Positions 40,311 to 50,634 of a stretch of 64,000 nt of DNA are shown in pieces. Origin of the DNA: Chrysophaeum taylorii (lineage: Eukaryota > Sar > Pelagophyceae > Pelagomonadales > Pelagomonadaceae); contig JAQMWT010000055.1 in the NCBI GenBank assembly GCA_029834535.1, positions 124,001-188,000 of the forward strand. The letters run 5' to 3'. How positions within the stretch are numbered: the first letter of the stretch is position 1; each line of letters opens with the position of its first letter. Position numbers and translations under genes: made by a program. Under the pieces are notes generated by a model that was not told the DNA's origin, did not search any database, and saw only the letters and a list, made by a program, of their open reading frames with translations.

Positions 40311-40750
40311 CAATTTCAAAAAAAACTTGAGAAGAAGAACAGGTACCTAGGCTGTTTAACCCGCCCATGGGAGAATGGTAAACAACAACAGTTTCGTTTT
40401 GAAATCTTGACCGTTCCTCGTGAACAGTCAATCATTCAAAATCCGGTCCATATCTCTTATTATCTTCGGTTCTCAAGCGGGCAAGTCTTTCTATATTTGG
40501 GTCGCTGAGTGCCCCTCACGGGCTTTTTAACAAAAAAGTTCCATATCCTGCGAATTTTTTAATCTTCCGTCACTATTACAGTACATCGCGTCATATCCTA
40601 AGTTTTTTAATACATGAAGGAGGACAAATACAAGAAGATTTCGAGAATTCGAAGTCCTGGTCGTGAGGTCTAGATCTCTTCACGCAGTTTTCTGACGTCC
40701 TCACTCGCTTCGTCGAACAAGTCTCGTGAAAATTTCGAAGGCGGCGAAAG
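40311..40750. other. Intergenic, promoter side of the FAS1 gene
   Basis: An AT-richer stretch without genes separates the transposase-like remnant from the FAS1 gene. Confidence 0.4.
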
Positions 40751-43199
40751 ATGCGGTTGCTCCAGGCTTTGTTGCTCGTGCGGACGGCCGTGGCATACCC
40801 CGTCGACTTTGACTGCGGGAACGCGTGTGACAGCACGTCGTGGGTCGAAATCAACGATTCAAGCAAGGATTGTGCGACCCTTAGTCTCGTTACGTTCGCC
40901 CCAACCACGTGCCTCTTTCGCAGGCGCTTGGGTTGCGGCTTATCCTGCAGAGCGTTGCGACGCCGTTGGCGAGGGCAGAGTGCTGGCTTCGGATGCTTGC
41001 CCGACTGCGTGTGAAAATTTTTTTAGCGCGGCCAACACAATCCGCCGCGCCGAAGAAGCCCCCGGTACAATCGCTGAAATTGCGAACGCGACTGAGAACC
41101 TGTCGACGTTAGTCTTGGCACTTTCGCTCGCTGATCTCGTTGACACTCTGGCCAGCCCGGGTCCGTTTACCGTGTTCGCACCGACAAACGACGCCTTCGA
41201 GGCGCTGCCCAGTGAAACGTTCGAGGCCCTCCTGAATGACACCGACGCGTTGGGAGAGGTGTTGCTGTACCACGTTGTGGACGGAGAGCTTTTCGCATCG
41301 GACCTCACGGATGGCCAGGTCGTTCCTACGTTTCAGGGCTCGACTTTTAACTTGTCCGTGACCGACGACGCTGTCGTTGTTGTTTACGAGACGGGAAATG
41401 CTACGGTGGTAGTCGCCGACATCGAAGCCTCGAACGGTGTCATCCACATTATAGACGCGGTTCTCGTCCCGCCGGGAGATGAGGTTGTCGAAGAACCCCC
41501 GACAGACGAGATGGTGGAAAATGTGACTATCGTCGATTTGGCCTTGATGAATGAAAATCTTTCTACGCTCGTCACAGCTCTCACAGCCGCAGACCTCGTG
41601 GCAACTCTCTCCGGTGACGAGCCTTTCACAGTGTTCGCTCCGACCAACGACGCTTTCGACGCGCTGGACGAAGGTGTTCTGGACGGCTTGCTCAGTGACA
41701 CCGACGCGCTCGAAGCTATCCTCCTCTACCACGTGACCACTGGCAGCGTCTTTTCCACCGACCTCTTCGACGGTCAAGTCATTACCATGCTCAGTGGAAA
41801 CACGACGACGATCTCGATCTCGGAGTCGATCATGATCAATACCGCGAACATCACCTCTGCCGACAACGAAGCCTCGAACGGCGTTGTCCACATCATCGAC
41901 GCTGTGCTTTTTCCGGACGACGTAGAAGAACCCGATGTCGTCGACTGCGTGGACAGTTCGAGTTGGTTCAAGAACGGCGAGCCTTCCAAGGACTGCGCCT
42001 GGGTCGTAAGTGCCTGAAGATTTCTCTCATTTAACGATCTCACGTGCAGGCAGAGTTCGTGCCTACCCGCTGTGCCGTCAAGGGTGAAGACCAAATCCTC
42101 GCCGATTACGCGTGCCCGGCATCCTGCGATAACACGTGCGACGACAGCACTTCGTGGTTCAAAAATGGCGAGCCAAGCAAGGACTGCGCGACGCGGTGTC
42201 TGTCTTTGTGTGTTTACGCATGGAGTGACGTCGTCTTTCCTGCAGGCGCTTGGGTTTCGCTCTTTCCTGAAGCGCGGTGCGATGTTTTTGGCGAGGAGAG
42301 GGAGTTGGCCGAGGATGCATGCCCTACCGCCTGCGCGGAAATTGTGACCAATGTTACCCGCCGCACGGAGGAGGAGGAAATGAATGCCACCATCCTCGAA
42401 GTTGCGGTAGCGACCGAGTCGCTGTCGACGTTGGTCGATGCGGTGATAGCCGCGGGACTCGATGAAACGCTCGCGGGCCCGGGGCCGTTTACTGTTTTTG
42501 CACCGACGAATGACGCGTTCGACGCGCTTCCCAATGGCACGCTCGAGGCATTGCTTAACGATACCGACACGTTGACGGCGATCTTGCTGTACCACGTAGT
42601 TAGTGGCGAGGTCTTCTCCGCGAACCTCACGGACGGTGAGATGATCATGACGCTCGAAGGCTCGAACTTCACCGTTGCTATAAACGACACTGGCGCCTTT
42701 GTGATCTTCGACTCGGGTAGCGCTGCAATCATTAGCGCGGACATCGTGGCGTCGAATGGCGTCGTTCACGTCATCGACATGGTCCTCATCCCAGGCATTG
42801 ATGATGATTGTGAAGACAGTACGAGCTGGTACAAGCTAGGGGACACCTCCAAGGACTGCGCTTGGGTTGTGAGTATACGCATGGCTGTGTGTTGTGCACA
42901 ATTACTTCTGTTTAGGCGGAGTTCGTGCCGACTCGCTGTACCGTCAAGGGTGAAGACCAAATCCTCGCGGAGTACGCTTGCCCGGTTGCCTGCGAGAACA
43001 CGTGCCAAGACAGCACCTCGTGGTTCAAAAACGGCGAGCCAAGCAAGGACTGTGCGACCCGGCGTCTTGTTTTGCGCTCTTTAAGAGTAAGGATGTTTCC
43101 ACAGGCGCTTGGGTTTCTGTCTTTCCTGAAGCGCGCTGCGATGTTTTCGGCGAGGAGAGGGAGTTGGCCGCAGATGCTTGCCCCACCGCCTGCGCGTAG
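40751..43199 (+). CDS. Secreted fasciclin (FAS1) protein with three FAS1 domains and Cys-rich repeats
   Basis: The six exons are 40751-40871, 40924-42005, 42050-42185, 42246-42868, 42916-43051 and 43105-43199; all phases agree and give 730 residues. A signal peptide (MRLLQALLLVRTAVA) is followed by a Cys-rich module. Then come three FAS1 domains, each with PFTVFAPTNDAF, LLYHV and EASNGV-x-HIID (VASNGV in the third), at about residues 100-235, 245-385 and 490-630. Further Cys-rich modules (DSTSWFKNGEPSKDC, RC, ACPxxC) lie between and after them. FAS1 proteins mediate adhesion at cell surfaces or in matrix. No GPI or membrane anchor is visible at the C-terminus, so secretion is likely. Each module carries introns at the same codons. 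The third intron (42186-42245) needs a GC donor. Confidence 0.9.
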
Positions 43200-44620
43200 A
43201 TCGCTGTGACCAACCGCGTTTTAAACACCACCCCCTTTATTACCCCGACAACGTGGTCGACCTACCCGATCAACCTACTTGCGTTTGCGAAGTGCACGAG
43301 CGCCCGACCATCATCGTGCTTTACCCCTGTGCCTATGTCAGCAACTTAAGCATGGTCGCACCACGCTCAAGAAGGATCGGCGCACTCTCTTGCACCCCCG
43401 GTGACGCTCTTGGTAGTAGGTCGACCCGAAGTTCTTCTGCCACCAGCTTTTGCGTTCGCCCATTTATGGATGCGGCTGTTCCCCTTCCCTGCCACTCCGC
43501 CCCGCTAGAACCTTTTTTGCGGCGGCGTTGCGTTCTTTCCGTATGTTTGCTTTTTTACGTCTACTTTTTTTTCTACGACGGCCCACCAATAATTTCCTTA
43601 CCGACCCCCGACCTGCCCATCCTCTAGACGGTTCGCTTCGTGTTTTTTACTACTATGCTCGCTGTGTCGCCTTCGTGTCGTCGGCTAGATACGCAGTGTT
43701 TGTGCTGCGGATGGGTCGTCATAGATATTGAAATGGCTATAAATGCTGCGCCGTTTTAACAGCAAAAGCACTCCGGGCGCGCGTTCATGCAGGCGACTGA
43801 CCTGAGCGACTTGCCCGAGCAGCTTGCACCTTGTCGAGTGTGCAGATAAGGTGGGCAATCGCGCCCTTGTTAGGGCCGCGCGCCACGACTATTTTGCATG
43901 GGGTGAGCAACTCCCCGTCTCAAATAGAGCCAGGACTATGCCATACCATATCCTTACTTAAAGGTGGCTGAGAAAGTCAGGAATCTGGGTAACGAGTCAG
44001 TCATGCAGGGTAAGGCTAGGCGCTTCGACAGGAGCAAGAGCGGTGGTTAGCGGACCAATCGCCACTTATTAACTGACCTCCCGCTCTCTTCGTCACATGT
44101 GTGGCTGAGGGAGTCAGGAAGTCGGATGTACTGGGCACTTGAAGTTTTGAGCTAGCGCGTCAGTCACGAAGGGTAAAGCTAGGCGCGTCCACTGGCGCAA
44201 GAACGGTGCTTATTAGCGGACAAACAACCCCTTCTCTGATCTCCCGCTCCCATCGTCACATGTACAGAAACCTATACTAAACTTTTTTTTTTGTCGATTT
44301 CTTGAAAGTAGGTCATGTCACAAACTTCCACTTCTTTAACTCCCCCCCATCCTCAGCCACATGTATACAAGTAGGCATCGTAGAAACCTTTAAGTTAATA
44401 CATTTAACTAATCAACTAGAGGCCAATCAACTAGAGGCCCCTTTTATCGGCTTGCGTCAACTTCCTTCTTTCCACTCACGCCAGTTTCAGTTCCTTTCCG
44501 CTCGAGCTCTCACCCCCCCGCCAATCTAAGCTGCTTTAGACCCGGGGTTATTATTGATTTGATTCGATTGTTTAGACGTCCAAAATAATTTATAGCCCAA
44601 AGTAATGAGTTAGGAGTTTT
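43200..44620. other. Intergenic region with degenerate tandem repeat
   Basis: No gene seen. It holds the two-unit repeat at 43964-44263, described separately, and a 15-bp doublet (caactagaggccaat type) near 44410-44440. Confidence 0.5.
43964..44263. repeat. Degenerate tandem repeat, units of 137 and 163 bp
   Basis: Unit one is 43964-44100 and unit two 44101-44263. Both start gtggctgag..agtcaggaa, share gtcagtca.g.agggtaa.gctaggcgc and ttagcgga, and end ctcccgctc...cgtcacatgt. Unit two has about 26 extra bases after the first third. A weak third trace (agccacatgtata) follows near 44355. Confidence 0.75.
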
Positions 44621-44626
44621 TCTTTA

Positions 44627-45110
44627 CCCGCAGACGATATTCGGTCCACTCACTCCATGCACGCGGACGTGCACCTGCGTGGTCGCCAGTTCCGTGGTAT
44701 TGAACGACTCCAATCTCGGGCCGCGCGAGCCGAAGCGGTCCCGGACTGACGGGCACGACGACTGGGGCGCGTGGACTTCGAGCTACAGCTTGAGGGTCGA
44801 CACGAGCTCGAATACCTGGCCTTGCGAGCACGCCGACAACGCGGGATAACGACCCCCCACGCAGAGGTAGTCCGCGGTCGAGGCGTTGCGCGTCGCGCTC
44901 AGCCACAGCCACTCCCACTGCTCGAGCGCAAGCCGCAGATCGCGCGCACGGAAGCTGCATCTACTGGCCGGCTTGAGCGAAGTGCGCGACGTTGTCCTCG
45001 CTGGAGCCCAACGCGATCGCCGTGTCGAAGAGGACGATTTGCACCGTTACGCCGCGGGCGTCGAACGTATCGTCGTGCCAGTAGGAACGGAATTGAACTT
45101 CAAACGCAGT
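44627..45110 (-). pseudogene. Relic of a tartrate-resistant (purple) acid phosphatase
   Basis: The minus-strand frames read FRSYWHDDTFDARGVTVQIV then LFDTAIALGSS, and, after a stop and frame change, LEQWEWLWLSAT, TADYLCVGGRYPALSACSQG and FELVSTLKL. These match the ACP5/PAP family order: the substrate-channel strand, I/LFDT, QWxWL, and VxGHYPxxSxxxHG. Here the metal-binding His of GHYP is Arg, and the downstream HG is QG. One stop lies after AQAGQ (about 44955) and another after STLKL (about 44780). The N-terminal half with the DxG and GNHD motifs is not visible. A dead gene fragment is the best reading. Confidence 0.55.
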
Positions 45111-45324
45111 TCTGAAAGCGCTCTAGAGCGGCTCCGCAGCGCCTTTCAGCTTACCGAGCGCCTTCCGAGTGCTTCTGTGCCGACCTCATCGAAGCCATCT
45201 GCTTCGGCGCCGTCGTCTTTGTCGTGGACCGGCTCGGGAGCTCGCACACCGCCGTACATCGCACCCCATTTGAGCCAAAAATGAGCCCTAAGCCCCTGGT
45301 AAAGAACGGGTCGTAATCAGCGCA

Positions 45325-45372
45325 CGCTCCGCCCTTCAACCTTTGAGTCGCTCCGCCCTTCAACCTTTGAGT
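45325..45372. repeat. 24-bp tandem duplication
   Basis: The unit cgctccgcccttcaacctttgagt occurs twice head to tail at 45325-45348 and 45349-45372. Confidence 0.9.
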
Positions 45373-46990
45373 TTACTCCTAAGCCAACCAGAGGCCAGCC
45401 CAGTGCACGGGACGTAGGCTTATCTCAGCGCCGTGGCGCGTGGGATAAGAGTCACGGGGCGGAGAGAGAAGGGGCGCGTAAAAAGGAACGTCGGGGGGAT
45501 AATCTTAACTCTCTCAGGAGCATGAGCCCATTGTCTCACGAGTATATTAATTATTGTACGCAAAAACTTGTGACGTGTCCGTCTTTTCATTGGGCAAGAG
45601 ACGCTGTCCGGCGCAGCCGCTGGAGCTGCCCCAGCTCGGAGCCGCCCGGAAATAGCCGGCGTTTCCGACGGCCAACAACACATCCTAGCGCGGCCACCCG
45701 CTACTATTGCGGCACTCCGTGGTCCCTTACTTCAGGCGCGGTCGTGGTCCGCGCGGGAAGTTGACAGCGTGTAACTAACTAACTAACTAACTTCAGACCT
45801 CCCCCGAGCATGGGAGCCAGGCCGGACCGGCAGGAGCCGGTACGGAATCACAGAGGAAAATCACGCAGTTGGGGCAGAGGCGAGGGACGAGGACGGACTT
45901 GTTGATGGTGGACCGCCACTGCGCGCGGTCTTGTGCGAGGTCGTGCAAAAGCGTCGCAGGCCGCGGACGTGTATGGTCCATGAACAATCGACCTGTCCGT
46001 CGCGTTCTGCCCAACCGAGCGAACCCCATCCCAGCGCGGACTTTCCGTGTGCTAACCGGCCAGCCCAGGAGGCGAGCAGGCACCGTCTCACTCCGGGACG
46101 GCCGGGGCCGTCGCTGGGAGCAAGCGTGTTATTAGGCCCCGTCCTCCATCGCAACCAACGGTTAGCGATCGCAGGGTTGCGTCACAAATATACCGTAGAT
46201 ACTGTAAAGCGTATCTAGTTAGGGTTCAAGTATCAGACAGATACTCTGCGCTGGTAAGTAGTTCACACGCGTCGTGGGTGTAAGATGGGGGGAGGGACGT
46301 GCAGGGTGTGCAGGGGTTGGAAGCCAGGCAGGGTGAACACGGGGGTGGCAAATCCGGAGCTAGCCGCAACGGCCGCGACGGCGGCGACGGGGGCATCGAT
46401 CGGGTCGGGGGGGAGGATGCCTTGCTTGGGGTCGAATTTTACGGCCAAAAAATCAAAGTTGCCAAATAAGAGCCTAGCAAACCCGGCAAGTTTGATGGTT
46501 TATTTGATGGTAAAGCTCGTTGAAGACGGGCTATAGAAATGGACGCAGTCTGTGTCCAAGGCACCACTTTGGTCGAGAATTCTTCAGGTTCGCGCCGTGT
46601 TCAGAGGCGAGGGTTGTTTCCCATCTCTTGCATGCGGGTTGAACGCGAGTTCCGGCTACAACGGCGGTCACACCGCACGACAAGACTACTATCAAGCCGG
46701 CGGCGCACCGTCGATCCGGTTTGGCGAAACACTCTTCTGAACAACAGTTGTCAGGGGTCAAGATTCGATTTTAAACACTACCTCGATGAGAAACCCGAAG
46801 CCTAGGGATAGGGGGCTAAATCCCGCGTCTTGTGGCCGACAGTTGGCTGCGTGATTTGACGCCCCCTAAACTGGAGATCGTGCAAGACGTGGAGGCGCAG
46901 CGCGGCGAATACTCGGGTGCAGCGACGGAGTCGCCACCGTGCATCGACGAGGCCGCGACGGCGCTGGACCTGGCGTCGCGAGAGCCAGGG
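45373..46990. other. Intergenic, with possible 5' exon(s) of the Myb-CXC gene
   Basis: No family was recognised. (CTAA)n-like short repeats occur at about 45773-45791. The Myb-CXC frame is open back to about 46820 without an ATG, so an upstream coding exon may lie here. Confidence 0.4.
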
Positions 46991-48279
46991 ATGGCACCGT
47001 CGACGACGGTCAAGGGCGCGTGGGCACCTGAAGAAGACGCGATTCTGCTCAAGGCAATCGCGGCGAACGGTGAGGCAATGCGAGATACGTGTGACATGGG
47101 TGCAGGGACGCGCAAGTGGTCGGTGCTCGCGAGCCATCTCCCGGTGCGTCCTTTTTTGCTCGCGGCGAGCCGAGTATTTAATTATTACCGCGATCAGGGT
47201 CGCACGGGGAAGCAGTGCCGCGAGCGGTGGCATAACCAGTTGAATCCAACCATCTCGAAATCACCGTGGACCGAGGAGGAGGACCGTATTATCCTGACCG
47301 AGTACGCGCGGATCGGGCCAAGATGGGCAGACATCGCCGCCGTCCTCAGCGGTCGGACCGACAACGCCGTTAAGAACAGGTGGAACTGTAGCATGCGACG
47401 GAAGGTGGAGAACCTCGTGGCCGAGGAGTCCCAGACAGAGGCGCGCGTCGAGGACCAGCATTCGGCGGCTATGCCGCTCTTGCTCAACACGGACTGCGTT
47501 GAGCGCGCGCTCGAGATGATTCGAAGGCCCGCGGCCTCGAGCCAGGCACAGCGCAAGAGGCCCAGCAGCAGCAGCAGCAATAGCAGCGGCACGCGCGTCG
47601 CGGCGCCCGCCGCCGCAGCTCCTCTGGAGGAGAGGACGCAGCGCAAACGACCGAGGCTCCATCAACATCACGACGGCACGGGCCAGCCCGCCGTTTCGTA
47701 CGCGGCCTCTGCAGGCGGTGCCGGCCTGACGCATAATACGCGCAACGGCGGCCTTCCTGCGCGCGTCGCGCCGCCGACTCTCTCCGCGCCGGCGGTCAGC
47801 ACCGACGAGCCACGGCGATGCTCGTGCAAGAACAGCAAGTGCCTCAAGCTCTACTGTGATTGTTTTGCCGCTGGTCGCCTTTGCGCGTCGTGTTTGTGCG
47901 TCGGCTGCCTCAACAACTCGTACCACAACGTTGACCGCCAGAACGCCATCGAGGCGATCATTAGGAAAAACCCCGCCGCCTTTCGGCAAAAAATCGTCTC
48001 GAAATCTGCGTGCGCTTGCAAGAAGAGCCGCTGCCTGAAACGCTACTGCGAGTGCTTTGAGAACCAACTCAACTGCAGCCTCGCCTGCGTTTGCGTCGAT
48101 TGCGAAAATTTCGTAAGTCTCCATCTTATCATCCTTCACCTATTCCGCATGCTTCTCGTGTTGTGACCTTTGGCTGTGGCCACTTACAGGAGGGTTCGTC
48201 CAAGGTGCGCGACCATCCAGGTGTCCGCGCCGCCGTCGACACGCTTATGTCCATCGCGCAAAACGGCGTCGTCCTCTGA
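46991..48279 (+). CDS. R2R3-type Myb fused to a CXC/CRC (tesmin/TSO1/LIN54) DNA-binding domain
   Basis: The exons are 46991-47143, 47198-48112 and 48190-48279, with introns of 54 and 77 bp, giving 385 residues from the first ATG; the frame stays open about 170 nt further 5'. Two Myb repeats come first: [16 protein letters not shown]...[17 protein letters not shown], with about ten extra residues before its last helix, then [20 protein letters not shown] and [11 protein letters not shown]. After a disordered linker come two CXC modules ([32 protein letters not shown]), joined by the hallmark spacer [14 protein letters not shown] proteins bind CHR promoter elements and in animals work with Myb in the MuvB/DREAM complex. 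Here both domains are on one chain, so a cell-cycle gene regulator is a reasonable inference. Confidence 0.85.
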
Positions 48280-48649
48280 TAGAACGACAAGCCGTGCCTC
48301 TTCGTCGACATGCCTGTCCCCGCCCTTTCCGCATTCCTCTAACCGAGTAATTATCCGCAACGGAGAGAGAACGCCGATCGCTGCCGACCTTCGGTCGTCG
48401 CACCGAATGTGGCGCTCGTCCGACCACTCCTTATGTATGTATTTATACACTACATCGTCGCCGAGCCAAGACGTGCGACGAATCTAGCCAGGTGTGCGCG
48501 AGGAGACTGCGTGGACTTGCACCAGACCCCACCAGGGTAACTTCTGAGATTCGACACAGAGCATTCCAAAAACGCCTTCTTGCACACACCAGAACCTCTA
48601 TTGCTGGGCTTTTAGGGCACGAAATCCAAATGCACGATAGATGTCGCTT
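48280..48649. other. Intergenic, nothing recognised
   Basis: The presumed 3' flank of the Myb-CXC gene; no repeat or frame of note. Confidence 0.4.
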
Positions 48650-50300
48650 TCATGAGTCATCATGCGGACGAGAAGTCGCCAGATCCGGCGGCTCGTTGGG
48701 CGACGTCGCGGAAGCCGCGGGAGGTCGCGACAGGGCCGAATCCGAGCCACCGCCCTTGAAACGCGGCAGGCGCAGCGACGTTTTCATCGAGGCCCATGTC
48801 GACTCGATTCTCCGCGATTTGAAGCGGGTCGCTTCGACCGACGAGCGGTCGAGCCGCTCTGGGCCCGCGCTCGGCGCAGATCCCAAGCAGCTGCCAATAG
48901 CTGCGAAATTTGCGGCGTCGAAGCACGTGCGCACCCTAAAGCCGCGTGTTAATCGCTCGGATGTGTTTAAGGCGTTGACCCGTTTAACAGCGGCGCGGCC
49001 TTCATCAAGCAGCGCCTGCAGTTCTTCATCCAGAATGCTCGTTCTGACCGGACGCCGAAGAAGCGTGCGACGCAGAGTACCGGTAGTACAGACTTGCGGC
49101 GCGAGGCCGCCGAGGTCGAAAAAGCCGACGACGACGTGATCGCCGAGAGCAACATTACCGACGAATTTGTGGCCATTGCCTCGGACAAGCCCTCCAGGCC
49201 AACAAAGCACCTGGGTGGCCGACCCAAGGGCGCGACCATGTACGCGGCTGATGACCGGAAAAAGGCCAAGGCGGACGCGACGGACGAGGCGGTGAAGCGC
49301 GTGTCGGAGGCCAAGTCGAAGCTGACGGCGACGGCGGCGATCGCCGCCGTCGTTGCCGAGCGCGGGCTCACGCCGCGCCGAGTCCCTTGCACCAAGACCG
49401 TACGCAACCGCGTCAACGCTCACGACTGTGGCGAGCGCCCCCATAACAACCCCTCGGGCCAGATCGGCGTACAGTCGCCGCTTCTGGAGATCGAGCCCGC
49501 GATCCCGAAGATGGTCGTCGAGCTCGGCTCCTTCGGCGTGGCGCCGGCTTGTCTGGAACTCTGTAACATGGCCTTCGACCTCATCAAGGGCTCCCCGCTC
49601 GGCGAGCGCTACTAGCTCTACGCTGCTCGCTGTCGCGGCGAGCCCGACAGCCATTGCGGCTATGTGGTGTACAAGGAGGACGCGACTCCTTGACGCCCCC
49701 TTCCGCATCAAGTGGCCAAGTCTCCTCCGACGGCCTCGCCCGTGTTCAACGCGCTCGAGCGGCGGAGGATGCGGTCCGTTCTCGCCGTGCCCGCCGCCGC
49801 CGAAATCGAGGCATGGAGGCGCTCGGCATCGACTTCAACGCGGGCGAGCACGACCGGCCGTTCGCGTCAAACGAGCTCGAGACCATCCACAACTGCCGTC
49901 GTGCTGCTGGTGGCTTCTTTGCGCAGGGCTACAACTGCATGACCGACGATACCGTCGTCAATCGCGTCGAAGCCCACACCAACGCCCAATTCATCGCATC
50001 GGCCCCCGTTCCCGACCCCGACGCCATATGGCTGCCTCGGCGGCCACCTCCGCGCCGAACCTACCTCCTGACCCCGCCCGAGGCCGAGGCCAGGAGCGCT
50101 CTGGGGCTTCAAGTCAAGGCCCTCCTGGCCGTTGTCGCGCTCGCGGTCCCGGTGAATCCGGCCGCGGCCGTGGCCGCGGTCGCACCGCTTGGAAGGCCCG
50201 CGCGGCCGAAGCCGAGGCCAAAGTCACCGAGCTCATGGCGCAACTCGATGCAGCCCGCGTCGCTCAAGCCCCACCCGCCCCTTGTGCGTCCTAAGTTCGC
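48650..50300 (+). pseudogene. Decayed DDE (pogo-like) transposase
   Basis: The longest piece, about 49094-49615 (+), reads HLGGRPKGATMYAADDRKKA, then VAERGLTPRRVPCTKTVRNR and SPLLEIEPAIPKMVVELGSF...LCNMAFDLIKGS. This order (GRPKG, helix-turn-helix, SPL-x-x-xE, helical CENPB-type region) is the N-terminal half of a pogo/Tigger-like transposase. Further frames to about 50300 (FFAQGYNCMTDDTVVNRVEA) are out of phase with it and with each other. No terminal inverted repeats were found by eye. It is a remnant of a plain DNA transposon. Confidence 0.45.
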
Positions 50301-50634
50301 ACGAAGGTGATATCGAGGTGGTTTTGTGGGCGTTCTGGCCTGTTTCGGGCGTGCTGTCCCCAAATAGGGTGGTGAAGTCCGAGGCCGACTTTTTCTAAAA
50401 TCGGCCAGTCATCCCAGTCGCTGACCTGCAGCGAGCTGCGTCCTGATGGTGTCGGGGGGGTGCCCGAGCCGGACTCCGCGTTGTCGGCGGGACCGATTCT
50501 CGCGTGTTTTGGGGGGGGGTAAAACGAAATTCCCCCAATAAGACCTGGTGTGTGTTTTAGGGGTAGTTGTTGGCCGTCGAACGCAAAGACTTGATCACCA
50601 TCCTTGCCCTTGTTTCTGGTGGAGAAGAACGAAC
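50301..50634. other. Intergenic, 5' side of the SNF2 gene
   Basis: Two G runs of six to nine bases (about 50455 and 50511) are the only notable sequence. Confidence 0.4.

Noticed and set aside
46285-46536. Small plus-strand frame of 83 codons with Ala/Thr repeat
   Set aside because: No family, low complexity, no neighbouring support.
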